64,000 nt of DNA from assembly GCF_018614915.1 (NCBI RefSeq), contig NZ_JAGGNU010000056.1:124001-188000 (forward strand), read 5' to 3'. This document shows, piece by piece, positions 9,449 through 18,618 of the stretch. Source of the stretch: Variovorax paradoxus (GTDB taxonomy: Bacteria > Pseudomonadota > Gammaproteobacteria > Burkholderiales > Burkholderiaceae_C). Both the position numbers and the translations under genes were made by a program. The notes below the pieces were generated by a model, which saw nothing but the letters and a program-made list of their open reading frames with translations, did not search any database and was not told where the DNA came from. Every line of letters starts with the position of its first letter. The stretch's first letter is position 1.

Positions 9449-10389
9449 GACACGCTCCCGGCAAAACCACCGCGATTTCGCAGCGTGAACACGCTTCGGT
9501 AGGCACGTCGGATCAGCCCGTTCTCGGAGGGCTTCGAAGCTCCCTCGCAGTCGACATAACTGCCGGCACCCGCCGGATCCGGCTCGGCGCTGCGCATGAG
9601 GATGCACACGCTGACCGTCACCACACGGGACCAGCGCTGGTCGACCGAGCCAGGCAAGGCATCAATGCCAGCAGCCTTGAGATAGCTTGTCACCTCCCGG
9701 CTCAGGCCGTCCTCGGCGACGCCGTAGACGACGGTCATGTCCTCCACGAACTGCATCACCGGATTGGCGGCGAACAACCCGCCGTTACCGGCGCAAGACA
9801 GTTCGAAGGTACCGCTCGCAGGACCGACGCGCACCAGGAATCTGGATTCGACGAGCCTGTAGTTCACGCCCAGAGCACCCATCGGGTCCGTCGTGACCTC
9901 CTGGTTCAAGCAGTCCTCGTTCGGCGGCAGCAAGGCCTGGACGCTGTCGATGTCCGCAGGGTTCAGACCTTCGAAGCGAATGGCGAAAGCCGCCGCACCG
10001 CTGGTTCCGCCCGCGCACGCGAGTTTCTCGAAATCGTCCGCCGTGTGGCTGACAAATCCATGGTCGCAGCCCCGGATGCCGGCGCCGACGAAGTTGCGGT
10101 CCGGCACCGACACCAGCACGCCGTTGACCAGCGCTGCACCAGGCGTCATATGGACGCGCGGCGGACTGAAGCCAGCCATGCGAAGCTGGGTGCCGAGCAG
10201 GTTGAGCGCGATGCCCGCGTCCTCGTTGAGTCGCGAGATCGCGGCGGACTGACGACTGCTCGAGTGCGTCGACAAATAGATCGCGATCAGTGCGCCGAGG
10301 ATCACGAGGCCGATCGTGATGCTGATCAGCAGTTCGAGAAGCGTGCGACCTTGCTGGGGTCCAAGGCCCGGCGAGTGCTTGATGGTCAT
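9445..10389 (-). CDS. pilW: minor pilus assembly protein PilW
   Basis: This 314-aa PilW homologue has a prepilin-like leader and helix, with QQG/RTLLELLISITIGLVILGALIAIYL carrying Glu5 of the mature pilin (RTLLE). A large PilW globular domain with several Cys follows. The start ATG 10389 overlaps the pilV stop (ATGA), and the stop at 9445 overlaps the pilX start the same way, so the genes should be translationally coupled. The open frame extends upstream to 10980, but that part is only the out-of-frame image of pilV. Confidence 0.88.
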   Translation of the reverse strand: MTIKHSPGLGPQQGRTLLELLISITIGLVILGALIAIYLSTHSSSRQSAAISRLNEDAGIALNLLGTQLRMAGFSPPRVHMTPGAALVNGVLVSVPDRNFVGAGIRGCDHGFVSHTADDFEKLACAGGTSGAAAFAIRFEGLNPADIDSVQALLPPNEDCLNQEVTTDPMGALGVNYRLVESRFLVRVGPASGTFELSCAGNGGLFAANPVMQFVEDMTVVYGVAEDGLSREVTSYLKAAGIDALPGSVDQRWSRVVTVSVCILMRSAEPDPAGAGSYVDCEGASKPSENGLIRRAYRSVFTLRNRGGFAGSVS

Positions 10390-10922
10390 AGGCTGATCCG
10401 GTAGTACATGCAGCGCGGCGTCGGGGTGGCGGCGGGAAGGCCGGCCAGCGCATCCTTGGGACAGTCGTTGGCGCTCGCCACCGAGAGATCGCTCCGGCCG
10501 CCCGATGGGGAATCCGGATCGATCCAGAGAATCCAGATGTCCGTTGCCAGCGTGTTGGTGGCATCGCGCCGGACGAAGGCATCGCCGCCCGGCAGCCGCT
10601 GCCGCAATTCCTGCGTCCACTGGGCCAAGTCGACGGCTGCGATTTCCGCCGAAGTGCAGAGGCTGGCTGCGCAGTTGGGAGCGGTGACGCTGCCGGCTGA
10701 ATCGGCGGCCGTCTTTCTGTATTCGCCGCGCTCGAACGCATCGACGTTCCCCCGCATGCGTTCGCCCAGTTCCGAGGCCAGTTGCATCCCGACGGACTGG
10801 AACTGAGACATCTTCACGTGCTGCTGCGCCTTGGCACTCAAGCCTCCGAGCGCCAGCAGGCCGAAGGACATGACGAGGATGGCGATCAACACCTCCAGCA
10901 GCGAAGCGCCGACCTGCCTCAT
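10386..10922 (-). CDS. pilV: minor pilus assembly protein PilV
   Basis: This 178-aa protein starts MRQVGASLLEVLIAILVMSFGLLALGGLSAKA, the PilV-type prepilin helix with Glu5 after the leader Gly (G/ASLLE). The QQHVKMSQFQSVGMQLASELGERMRGN region after the helix is typical of PilV, which processes DNA-uptake or pilus tip complexes together with PilW and PilX. Start ATG 10922 overlaps the fimT stop by ATGA, and the stop overlaps the pilW start by ATGA. Confidence 0.88.
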   Translation of the reverse strand: MRQVGASLLEVLIAILVMSFGLLALGGLSAKAQQHVKMSQFQSVGMQLASELGERMRGNVDAFERGEYRKTAADSAGSVTAPNCAASLCTSAEIAAVDLAQWTQELRQRLPGGDAFVRRDATNTLATDIWILWIDPDSPSGGRSDLSVASANDCPKDALAGLPAATPTPRCMYYRISL

Positions 10923-11512
10923 GACGAGCACCCCGCGGCTGCCGCGCCCGTGACCAAGCGGACCCGCCCGGTCCGAGCAATGCAGATGAGCCGATTGAGC
11001 GAAGGCGCCTTCGAAGGCGACTCGAACGAAAAGCTGGTTGCCGACTTCATCAAGCCGGTGGCGTCGAAACGAAGGCTGGAGACGGTTTCGCCCTGCGTGA
11101 GGCCCCCGTTCCCAGCCAGAGAGCCTTGGGCGCGCAGAAGTACTTCGCCGGTGCCGGCATCGAAGCTGCCGTTGCCGTCGAAATCCACGAAAGCGATCCA
11201 TCCCGACTCCCACTGAGCCCCGGCATTGCAGGACGGAGGGTTCGCGCTTTCCGCGTCAGTGCTGCGGCACAGTGCGACAGTGACGCCGCGCTTGAGCGCC
11301 TCGGCGCGCACATAGCTGATCGCGCTCATCAGGCTGTTGACGCTGCTGGCAACGCCGTTGTTCTCGATCAATTGGCGCATCGAAGGCACGGCCAAGGCCA
11401 GCAGAATGGCCGAGATGGCGATCACCACCATCATCTCGACCAGAGTGAAACCGCAGATTCCTGCAAGGCGCCGGCGAGACCTGCGCCGGCCCGCGCAAAA
11501 TGGTTGCTTCAT
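10919..11512 (-). CDS. fimT: GspH/FimT family pseudopilin, first gene of the pilus operon
   Basis: This 197-aa protein has a basic leader ending in ICG, then FTLVEMMVVIAISAILLALAVPSMRQLIENN, a standard type IV prepilin cleavage site and helix with Glu5. The C-terminal GspH-like domain includes EALKRGVTVALCRS and GWIAFVDFDGNG. A good ribosome-binding site (GGACAGGA) precedes ATG 11512. It is the first gene of a six-gene minus-strand operon (fimT, pilV, pilW, pilX, pilY1, pilE), and its promoter should lie in the AT-rich 11513-11712 region shared with ribD. Confidence 0.9.
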   Translation of the reverse strand: MKQPFCAGRRRSRRRLAGICGFTLVEMMVVIAISAILLALAVPSMRQLIENNGVASSVNSLMSAISYVRAEALKRGVTVALCRSTDAESANPPSCNAGAQWESGWIAFVDFDGNGSFDAGTGEVLLRAQGSLAGNGGLTQGETVSSLRFDATGLMKSATSFSFESPSKAPSLNRLICIARTGRVRLVTGAAAAGCSS

Positions 11513-11653
11513 TCCTGTCCATCCGCGCCGAGCACGCTGGTGCGGACTTTCTCCCTTGATTCGATTTCAATTCGGCGCGAAGTCTAAATTCCGAAAAGAC
11601 GAATCAATAAATCTTTCGACGAGCGGACCGAATTGCAGGATCAACGGAAATTC

Positions 11654-11685
11654 TCGCCAAATCTGAATTAAATCTAAATCTGGCG
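11654..11685. promoter_or_regulatory. AT-rich divergent promoter region with an imperfect inverted repeat
   Basis: The 200 bases between fimT and ribD are markedly AT-rich from 11570 to 11712. TCGCCAAAT (11654-11662) and ATCTGGCGA (11677-11685) form an inverted repeat with one mismatch. It spans about 14 bases that include tandem copies of AAATCT. It could be an operator or part of the pilus or ribD promoter. I see no clear -35/-10 pair, so the role is inferred from position. Confidence 0.3.
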
Positions 11686-11712
11686 AATTGTGGAATTCCA
11701 GCCTTATGAATT

Positions 11713-12831
11713 ATGAATAGAGATATCCCAACCATGGCGCAGGCGCTCGATCTCGCCCGGCGAGCGAGCGTCGAAGCCGATCCGAACCCCCGTGTCGGCT
11801 GCGTGCTTCTCGACGAGGAAGGCGCGCTCATCGGCCAAGGTTCAACCCAGATGGTGGGCGGCCCCCATGCCGAAATCATGGCTTTGCGCGACGCCGCCGC
11901 GCGCAATTGCCCGGTCAAAGGCGCAACGGCCTATGTGACGCTCGAGCCCTGCTCGCACCACGGCCGCACCGGCCCCTGCTGCGATGCCCTGGCCGCCGCT
12001 GGTATCCGAAAAGTCGTGGCGTCCATCGCCGACCCCAACCCGCTGGTGTCCGGCCAAGGCTTCGAGCGTCTGCGAGCCGCCGGGGTCGAAGTCGAGATCG
12101 GCCCCGGCGCGGACGAATCGCGCGAACTCAACATCGGCTTTTTCAGCCGCATGGTCCGCAAGACGCCGTGGGTGCGGCTCAAGGTCGCAGCCTCGCTCGA
12201 CGGCCGGACCGCCCTGACCAACGGCACCAGCCAGTGGATCACCTCCGAAGCCGCGCGCGCCGACGGCCACGCCTGGCGCGCCCGGGCCAGCGCCGTGCTG
12301 ACCGGCGTCGGCACCGTGCTCGAAGACGATCCGCGCCTCGATGTGCGGCTGGTCCAGACGCCGCGGCAGCCCTGCCTCGTGGTGGTCGACAGCCATTTGC
12401 AGACGCCGCCGGAGGCGCAGATCTTCGGCACGGCCCGCCCGGTCTGGCTCTATGCCGCCAGTCGCAACGAGGCCAGGCAGGCCGCGCTGGAAGCGCGCGG
12501 CGCGACGGTCAGCTACTTCGCCAATCCACAAGGCAAGGTCGACCTCGCAGCCGTGCTGCGCGATCTCGCCGTGCGCGAGATCAACGAACTCCATGTCGAA
12601 GCCGGCCACAAGCTCAACGGCTCGCTGATCCGCGAAGGCCTGGTCGACGAACTGCTGGTCTACCTCGCACCCAAGTTCATCGGCGAAGGGCTCGGCATGG
12701 CGAGCCAGCCGCATGCAGCGGGCGCCTTGACCACGCTCGGCGACGCATTGGCGCTCGAATTCAAGTCCTTCGAGCAGATCGGACCGGACTTGCGGATCGT
12801 CGCCCGAGTCGCCGGCCGCGACCGGTTTTAG
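11713..12831 (+). CDS. ribD: bifunctional riboflavin deaminase/reductase RibD
   Basis: RibD catalyses the deamination and then the ribose reduction of the pyrimidine intermediate, the second and third steps of riboflavin synthesis. The 372-aa protein has the zinc deaminase domain first (GGPHAEIMAL, then LEPCSHHGRTGPCCDAL with both zinc Cys). The reductase domain begins near residue 150 (PWVRLKVAASLDGRTAL, TSEAARADGHAWRARASAVLTG, HVEAGHKLNGSLI). The start could be ATG 11713 or ATG 11734 (MAQALDLARR), which matches the usual beginning of the family better; neither has a strong ribosome-binding site. It heads the ribD-ribE-ribBX-ribH-nusB series. Confidence 0.95.
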   Translation: MNRDIPTMAQALDLARRASVEADPNPRVGCVLLDEEGALIGQGSTQMVGGPHAEIMALRDAAARNCPVKGATAYVTLEPCSHHGRTGPCCDALAAAGIRKVVASIADPNPLVSGQGFERLRAAGVEVEIGPGADESRELNIGFFSRMVRKTPWVRLKVAASLDGRTALTNGTSQWITSEAARADGHAWRARASAVLTGVGTVLEDDPRLDVRLVQTPRQPCLVVVDSHLQTPPEAQIFGTARPVWLYAASRNEARQAALEARGATVSYFANPQGKVDLAAVLRDLAVREINELHVEAGHKLNGSLIREGLVDELLVYLAPKFIGEGLGMASQPHAAGALTTLGDALALEFKSFEQIGPDLRIVARVAGRDRF

Positions 12832-12849
12832 GACTTGCCCAGAGCGGCC

Positions 12850-12868
12850 TTCGCATCTCTGCGAAAAT
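12850..12868 (+). promoter_or_regulatory. small hairpin and GAAAAT box directly before ribE
   Basis: TTCGCA (12850-12855) and TGCGAA (12860-12865) form a perfect 6-bp stem with a TCTC loop in the 43-base gap between ribD and ribE. The right arm runs into GAAAAT (12863-12868), which could be a -10 box only 6 bases from ATG 12875. It may be a short-leader promoter for ribE or an RNA hairpin; no -35 box is clear. No FMN riboswitch is recognisable. Confidence 0.25.
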
Positions 12869-12874
12869 GCCGCG

Positions 12875-13528
12875 ATGTTCACCGGAATCATCACCGGCGT
12901 GGGGCGCATCGCCGCCGTCCACGACCTCGGCAGCTCTTCATCCCACGGCAAGCGGCTCAGCATCGCAGTGCCCGACGGCTATCTCGCCGACGTGGGCCTC
13001 GGTGACAGCATCGCGCTCAACGGCGCCTGCATGACCGTCACCACGCTCGACCCGGGGAAGCAGCTCTTCACCATCGACATCTCGGCCGAATCGCTGGACA
13101 AGACGGCCGGCCTCGCGGAGGAAGCAGGCCGCGTCAACCTCGAGAAGGCGCTGCGCGCCAACGACCGGCTCGGCGGCCACATCGTGTCCGGCCACGTGGA
13201 CGGCATCGGCACCGTCAGCCACTTCGCGCCGGTGGGCGAGAGCTGGGAGCTGCGCGTGCTGGCGCCGCCCGCCCTCGCCCGTTTCCTGGCCTACAAGGGG
13301 TCGATCACGGTCAACGGCGTGAGCCTCACGGTCAACAGCGTGAGCGACGGCCCGGACGGCAGCGAGATCAGCATCAACCTGATTCCGCACACGGTCGAGA
13401 ACACCGCGCTCGGCAGTCTCGAGAAGGGCAGCCGCGTGAACCTCGAGATCGACACCGTCGCACGCTACGTGGAGCGCATGCTCCAGGCCGGCGCCCTGCC
13501 CCTCCCACAGAAAGACAAAGCTTCATGA
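12875..13528 (+). CDS. ribE: riboflavin synthase, alpha subunit
   Basis: This enzyme dismutates two 6,7-dimethyl-8-ribityllumazine molecules into riboflavin. The 217-aa protein begins with the family hallmark MFTGIITGVGRI. It shows the internal duplication of two barrel halves, each with an SLTV-like or ACMTV segment (NGACMTVTTL near 50, NGVSLTVNSV near 148) and HIVSGHVDGIG in between. The stop overlaps the ribBX start by 4 bases (ATGA). Confidence 0.96.
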   Translation: MFTGIITGVGRIAAVHDLGSSSSHGKRLSIAVPDGYLADVGLGDSIALNGACMTVTTLDPGKQLFTIDISAESLDKTAGLAEEAGRVNLEKALRANDRLGGHIVSGHVDGIGTVSHFAPVGESWELRVLAPPALARFLAYKGSITVNGVSLTVNSVSDGPDGSEISINLIPHTVENTALGSLEKGSRVNLEIDTVARYVERMLQAGALPLPQKDKAS

Positions 13529-14685
13529 ACGCATCCGTCACGCCGATCGCCGCGCCGCGCAGCGGCCGCGCGCCCGCGCCGATCTCGTCGGTCGAGGAGA
13601 TCGTGGCCGAGCTCGCCGCCGGCCGCATGGTGATCCTGGTCGACGAGGAAGACCGCGAGAACGAAGGCGACATCGTGCTCGCCGCCGACCACGTGACGCC
13701 CGAGGCGATCAACTTCATGGCACGCCATGCACGCGGCTTGATCTGCCTCACGTTGTCGCGCGAAATGTGCGAGCGGCTCCAGCTGCCGCCGATGGTGGCG
13801 CGCAACGGCGCCAAGCATTCGACCGCCTTCACCGTGTCCATCGAAGCGGCCGAGGGCGTGACCACCGGCATCTCCGCCGCCGACCGCGCCCGCACCGTGC
13901 AGGCCGCCGTGGCGCCGAATGCGGTTGCGGCCGACCTGGTGCAACCCGGCCACATCTTCCCGCTGCAGGCCGTCGATGGCGGCGTACTGATGCGCGCGGG
14001 CCATACCGAGGCCGGCTGCGACCTCGCCGCCATGGCCGGCTGTTCGCCGGCCTCGGTGATCTGCGAGGTGATGAACGAGGACGGCACCATGGCCCGGCTG
14101 CCGGACCTGCAGCTCTTCGCCGCCGAGCACGGCATCAAGATCGGCACCATCGCCGCGCTGATCGAGCACCGCAGCCGCACCGAGTCGCTGGTCGAAAAGG
14201 TCGGCTGCCGCGAGATCCACACCGCCTGGGGCTGGTTCACCGCCCATGCCTTCCGCGACAAGCCCAGCCACGGCGTGCACCTGGCGCTGGTGCGCGGCAG
14301 GTGGAATGCCGCCGACACGGTGGACGTGCGCGTGCACGAGCCGCTGTCGGTGCTCGACGCGCTGGAAGTCAATCGCTCGCTGCACTCGTGGAGCCTCGAC
14401 GCCAGCCTGGCCCACATCGCGGCCGAAGGCAAGGGCGTGGCCGTGCTGCTCAACTGCGGCGAAACCGGCGCCGAGCTGCTGTCGCAGTTCGACGGCACCG
14501 CGCGGCCTGCCCAGGCACCGGAGCGCGGACGCATGGACCTGCGCAGCTACGGCATCGGCGCGCAGATCCTGCGCGAATGCGGGGTGCACAAGATGAACCT
14601 GCTGGGTACGCCGCGCCGCATGCCCAGCATGGCGGCGGGCTACGGCCTGGAGATCGCGGGCTACATCACGAAAGAAGAGCAATGA
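13525..14685 (+). CDS. 3,4-dihydroxy-2-butanone 4-phosphate synthase fused to a degenerate GTP cyclohydrolase II-like domain (RibBX type)
   Basis: The N-terminal about 215 residues are a normal RibB domain: [36 protein letters not shown], and the [13 protein letters not shown] and [16 protein letters not shown] motifs. The C-terminal about 165 residues align with RibA ([43 protein letters not shown]). They lack the zinc motif CxxxGDxxxxxRCDCG and the QEGRxxGL catalytic block; the three Cys positions are Leu, Arg and Leu/His-type residues. This matches the RibBX variant described in Proteobacteria, so GTP cyclohydrolase II activity is not expected here. A separate ribA must lie elsewhere in the genome. 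It overlaps ribE by 4 bases, and ribH follows after 31 bases. Confidence 0.9.
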   Translation: MNASVTPIAAPRSGRAPAPISSVEEIVAELAAGRMVILVDEEDRENEGDIVLAADHVTPEAINFMARHARGLICLTLSREMCERLQLPPMVARNGAKHSTAFTVSIEAAEGVTTGISAADRARTVQAAVAPNAVAADLVQPGHIFPLQAVDGGVLMRAGHTEAGCDLAAMAGCSPASVICEVMNEDGTMARLPDLQLFAAEHGIKIGTIAALIEHRSRTESLVEKVGCREIHTAWGWFTAHAFRDKPSHGVHLALVRGRWNAADTVDVRVHEPLSVLDALEVNRSLHSWSLDASLAHIAAEGKGVAVLLNCGETGAELLSQFDGTARPAQAPERGRMDLRSYGIGAQILRECGVHKMNLLGTPRRMPSMAAGYGLEIAGYITKEEQ

Positions 14686-14716
14686 AGAAGAACACACTCG
14701 CAGGACGGGCGGCCTG

Positions 14717-15181
14717 ATGCAGCACGCGAACAAGGGCAGCGACATCGCGCTCGACGGCAAGGGCCTTCGCATCGGCATCGTGCAGGCGCGCTTCAACGAG
14801 GACATCACCGCCGCGCTGGCGAAGGCCTGCCTCGGCGAGCTGCGCGAGCTCGGCGTGGCCGAGGCCGACATCGACCACGTCAGCGTGCCGGGCGCACTCG
14901 AAGTGCCGGTCGCGCTGCAGGCTCTGGCCGAGCGCGGGCGCTACCAGGCGCTGATCGCGCTGGGCTGCATCATTCGCGGCGAGACCTACCACTTCGAGCT
15001 GGTGGCCAACGAATCGGGCGCGAGCGTGAGCCGCCTCGCGCTGGACTACCGCATCCCGATTGCCAACGCGATCCTCACGACCGAGAACCTCGAACAGGCC
15101 ATCGCGCGTCAGACCGACAAGGGCCGCGATGCGGCGCGCGTCGCAGTCGAAATGGCGCAGCTGCTCGCCCATCTTTCATGA
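14717..15181 (+). CDS. ribH: 6,7-dimethyl-8-ribityllumazine synthase
   Basis: RibH condenses the RibB product with the RibD pathway product to form lumazine. The 154-aa length is normal. Signatures are [11 protein letters not shown] (residues about 18-28), [26 protein letters not shown] with the catalytic His of the TxHxE motif, and [14 protein letters not shown] near the end. It shares a 4-base ATGA overlap with nusB, a rib-nusB arrangement widespread in Proteobacteria. Confidence 0.96.
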   Translation: MQHANKGSDIALDGKGLRIGIVQARFNEDITAALAKACLGELRELGVAEADIDHVSVPGALEVPVALQALAERGRYQALIALGCIIRGETYHFELVANESGASVSRLALDYRIPIANAILTTENLEQAIARQTDKGRDAARVAVEMAQLLAHLS

Positions 15182-15711
15182 CCGACGACACCAAAGAAAC
15201 CAGCGGCAAGCCGCGACAGTCCCGCGCGGGTCTCACCAGCACGGGCGCACGCAAGGCCTCTGCCAAGTCGACCCGCAGCCGCGCACGCGAATTCGCGCTG
15301 CAGGCGCTCTACCAGCACCTGGTGGGACGCAATGACGCCGCGTCGATCGACCAGTTCACGCGCGACCTGGCCGGCTTTCACAAGGCCGACGCGGCGCACT
15401 ACGACGCGCTGCTGCACGGCTCGATCGCGGCAGCCGCCGAGCTCGACGCGCTGATCGTGCCGCTGCTCGACCGCAAGCTCGAGGAGATCTCGCCGGTCGA
15501 GCACGCCGTGATGTGGATCGGCGTCTACGAGTTCCAGAACTGCCTCGACGTGCCGTGGCGCGTGGTGCTGAACGAATGCATCGAGCTCGCCAAGGAGTTC
15601 GGCGGCACCGACGGCCACAAGTACGTGAACGCGGTGCTCAACGGCCTGGCGCCGCAACTGCGCCCAGCCGAAGTCGAAGCCGATCGAGCGACCGGTAAGG
15701 CGCGGCCATGA
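15178..15711 (+). CDS. nusB: transcription antitermination factor NusB
   Basis: NusB binds boxA RNA with NusE (S10) and promotes antitermination on rRNA operons. This 177-aa version has a charged, disordered extension of about 35 residues before the helical core ([16 protein letters not shown]). The typical C-terminal block [53 protein letters not shown] is present. It is the last gene of the rib series; an intergenic GC-rich repeat follows. Confidence 0.96.
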   Translation: MTDDTKETSGKPRQSRAGLTSTGARKASAKSTRSRAREFALQALYQHLVGRNDAASIDQFTRDLAGFHKADAAHYDALLHGSIAAAAELDALIVPLLDRKLEEISPVEHAVMWIGVYEFQNCLDVPWRVVLNECIELAKEFGGTDGHKYVNAVLNGLAPQLRPAEVEADRATGKARP

Positions 15712-15720
15712 GCGCAGCGC

Positions 15721-15793
15721 CGGGCCGCCCCAAGCGAGCGAACACCCCCTCGGGGGGCAGCGAGGACACGCCAGTGCCGAGCGTGGGGGCCAT
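15721..15793. repeat. GC-rich intergenic repeat element of the Comamonadaceae type
   Basis: The 82-base gap after nusB holds CCCCC (15745-15749) and GGGGG separated by a 3-base loop, giving a strong GC hairpin. GCCGCCCC lies in front and CGAGCGTGGGGGCC behind, forming a second possible pairing. From memory this motif recurs between genes in Variovorax, Acidovorax and relatives. I see only this copy in the window, so the repeat nature rests on recall. It could act as a terminator or mRNA stabiliser between nusB and the aminotransferase gene. Confidence 0.5.
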
Positions 15794-16993
15794 ATGAGAA
15801 TTTCGAAGCGCGCCGAGCGCATCGAACCCTTCTATGTGATGGAGGTTGCCAAGGCGGCCTCCACGCTGGCGCGCGAAGTCGCGCACACCGATCGGCCGAT
15901 GATCTTCCTCAACATCGGCGAGCCTGACTTCACCGCGCCGCCGCTGGTGCAGGAAGCGGCGGCGCGCGCCGTGCGCGCCGGCGCGACGCAGTACACCCAA
16001 GCCACCGGCCTCGACCACCTGCGCGAGCGCATCAGCGGCTGGTACCGCGATCGCTTCGGCGTCGAGGTGCCGGCGCGCCGCATCGTGATCACGGCCGGCG
16101 CCTCGGCGGCGCTGCAGCTGGCCTGCCTGGCGCTGATCGAAGCCGGCGACGAGATGCTGCTGCCCGATCCCAGCTATCCCTGCAACCGCCACTTCGTCAG
16201 CGCCGCCGATGGCCGCGCCGTGCTGGTGCCGACCACGGCCGCGGAACGCTTCCAGCTCAGCGCCGCCAAGGTCGAGGCCGCCTGGACCGAGCGCACGCGC
16301 GGCGTGTTGCTTGCCTCGCCCTCCAACCCGACCGGCACCTCGATCGCGCCCGACGAACTGCGCCGCATCCACGAAGTGGTGTCCAAGCGCGGGGGCATCA
16401 CGCTGGTCGACGAGATCTACCTCGGCCTCTCCTACGACGATGCTTACGGCCACACGGCCCTCGCGATCGACGACCAGGTCATCAGCATCAACAGCTTCAG
16501 CAAGTACTTCAACATGACCGGCTGGCGCCTCGGCTGGCTGGTGGTGCCCGATGCGCTGGTGCCGGTGGTCGAGCGGCTGGCGCAGAACCTCTTCATCTGC
16601 GCGAGCACGGTCTCGCAGCACGCGGCCCTCGCCTGCTTCGAGCCCGAGAGCATCGCCGAGTACGAGCGCCGCCGCGCCGAATTCAAGGCGCGGCGCGACT
16701 GGTTCATTCCGCAGCTCGACGCGCTGGGTCTCAAGGTGCCTGTTGTGCCCGACGGCGCCTTCTATGCCTGGGCCGACTGCTCGTCCTTCGGCGAGAAACT
16801 CGGCATCGCCAACAGCTGGGATTTCGCCTTCGAAGCCATGAAGCAGGCCCACGTCGCGATCACGCCCGGCCGTGATTTCGGCAGCGCCGAGACCTCGCGC
16901 TTCGTCCGCTTCTCGACCGCGAGTTCGATGGCCCATTTGCAGGAATCGGTGCAACGCCTGCGGGCCTGGGCCGCTGCCGCCGTCGCTGCATGA
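15794..16993 (+). CDS. PLP-dependent class I/II aminotransferase
   Basis: The 399-aa protein is a fold-type I aminotransferase. It has the substrate-loop region FLNIGEPDFTAPPLV, the glycine-rich cofactor segment TAGASAALQLA, the NPTG motif (SPSNPTGTSIAP), the Asp and Tyr of VDEIYLGLSYDD, and the PLP lysine in NSFSKYFNMTGWRLGWLV. The C-terminal RFVRFSTAS carries the carboxylate-binding Arg. The specific amino acid cannot be read from the sequence; relatives act on aspartate, alanine or aromatic substrates. The stop overlaps ybgC by 4 bases, so the gene is probably transcribed with the tol genes. Confidence 0.9.
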   Translation: MRISKRAERIEPFYVMEVAKAASTLAREVAHTDRPMIFLNIGEPDFTAPPLVQEAAARAVRAGATQYTQATGLDHLRERISGWYRDRFGVEVPARRIVITAGASAALQLACLALIEAGDEMLLPDPSYPCNRHFVSAADGRAVLVPTTAAERFQLSAAKVEAAWTERTRGVLLASPSNPTGTSIAPDELRRIHEVVSKRGGITLVDEIYLGLSYDDAYGHTALAIDDQVISINSFSKYFNMTGWRLGWLVVPDALVPVVERLAQNLFICASTVSQHAALACFEPESIAEYERRRAEFKARRDWFIPQLDALGLKVPVVPDGAFYAWADCSSFGEKLGIANSWDFAFEAMKQAHVAITPGRDFGSAETSRFVRFSTASSMAHLQESVQRLRAWAAAAVAA

Positions 16994-17454
16994 GCTTTGC
17001 GTTTTTGATCCGCGTCTACTGGGAAGACACCGATGCCGGCGGCATCGTGTTCTATGCCAACTACCTCAAGTACATGGAGCGCGCCCGCACCGAGTGGCTG
17101 CGCTCGCTGGGCATCGCGCAGGGCCGGCTGCGCGAGGAGACCGGCGGCATCTTCGTGGTCAGCGAGACGCAGCTCAAATACCATCGGCCGGCGCGGCTCG
17201 ACGATGAACTGCTGGTTACAGCCGAGCTGCGGCAGATCGGCTCCGCGTCCCTGATAATCGGCCAGCGCGTGCTATCAAAATCAGAGCACGGCCCGGCAAC
17301 CGGCCCGGCGCCCGATGCGACGGTGCTCTGCGAAGGCACCATCCGCATCGGCTGGGTCGACGCGGCCACGTTGCGGCCCGCGCGCATCCCACCCCAAGTT
17401 TCGGGAACCCTCGGGCGCTACGCCGGCTCCATGTCAGAACCTTCTAAGCCATGA
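16990..17454 (+). CDS. ybgC: tol-pal system-associated acyl-CoA thioesterase YbgC
   Basis: This 154-aa hotdog-fold thioesterase has the catalytic motif [29 protein letters not shown] at residues 10-38, where the first Asp is catalytic. In many Proteobacteria ybgC is the first gene of the tol-pal operon and acts on acyl-CoA or acyl-ACP at the inner membrane. Here it overlaps both the aminotransferase and tolQ by 4 bases (ATGA). Confidence 0.93.
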   Translation: MSFAFLIRVYWEDTDAGGIVFYANYLKYMERARTEWLRSLGIAQGRLREETGGIFVVSETQLKYHRPARLDDELLVTAELRQIGSASLIIGQRVLSKSEHGPATGPAPDATVLCEGTIRIGWVDAATLRPARIPPQVSGTLGRYAGSMSEPSKP

Positions 17455-18164
17455 ATCAAGAACTCTCGATCCTTTCCCTCCTGCTCCATGCCAGCCTGCC
17501 GGTGCAGTTCGTCGTGGCGCTGCTGCTGGTGGTGTCCGTCGCCAGCTGGGCCGCCATCTTCCGCAAGTTCTTCTCGCTCAAGCGCACGCGCGCGCTCAAC
17601 GACGACTTCGAACGCGAGTTCTGGTCGGGCACCAGCCTGAACGAGCTGTTTTCCTCGGCCGCGCAGAACGCCAAGTTCGCCGGCCCCATGGAGCGCATCT
17701 TCGCCTCCGGCATGCGCGAGTACCAGAAGCTGCGCGAGCGCCACGTCTCCGACGCCGCCACGCTGCTCGACGGCGCACGCCGCGCGATGCGCGCGAGCTT
17801 CCAGCGCGAGCTCGATGCGGTCGAGCAGAACCTGTCCTTCCTTGCCACCGTCGGTTCGGTCTCGCCCTACGTCGGCCTGTTCGGCACGGTGTGGGGGATC
17901 ATGCATGCCTTCACCGGCCTCGCTGCGCTGGCGCAGGTGACACTCTCGACCGTCGCGCCCGGCATCGCCGAGGCGCTGGTCGCCACCGCCATCGGCCTCT
18001 TCGCGGCCATCCCGGCCGTGGTGGCGTACAACCGCTTCGCCCGCGAGATCGACAAGATCGCGATCGCGCTCGAGACCTTCATCGAAGAGTTCTCGAACAT
18101 CCTGCAGCGCAACCTGACGGCCCACGTCAATCCGGCTTCGGTGACGCCGGCGACCGGCCGCTGA
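17451..18164 (+). CDS. tolQ: Tol-Pal system proton channel subunit TolQ
   Basis: TolQ forms the inner-membrane proton channel with TolR that energises TolA during outer-membrane constriction. The 237-aa protein has three membrane segments: about residues 18-38 ([20 protein letters not shown]), about 135-160 ([25 protein letters not shown]) and about 170-195 ([26 protein letters not shown]). These are the MotA/TolQ/ExbB signature blocks. It starts inside the ybgC stop, and tolR follows after 16 bases. Confidence 0.96.
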   Translation: MNQELSILSLLLHASLPVQFVVALLLVVSVASWAAIFRKFFSLKRTRALNDDFEREFWSGTSLNELFSSAAQNAKFAGPMERIFASGMREYQKLRERHVSDAATLLDGARRAMRASFQRELDAVEQNLSFLATVGSVSPYVGLFGTVWGIMHAFTGLAALAQVTLSTVAPGIAEALVATAIGLFAAIPAVVAYNRFAREIDKIAIALETFIEEFSNILQRNLTAHVNPASVTPATGR

Positions 18165-18180
18165 AGCGGAGCACCACGCC

Positions 18181-18617
<437 letters not shown>

Positions 18618-18618
<1 letters not shown>

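Noticed and set aside
12832-12874. FMN riboswitch before ribE or ribD
   Set aside because: The gap is 43 bases, and the ribD leader has no recognisable FMN aptamer conserved segments.
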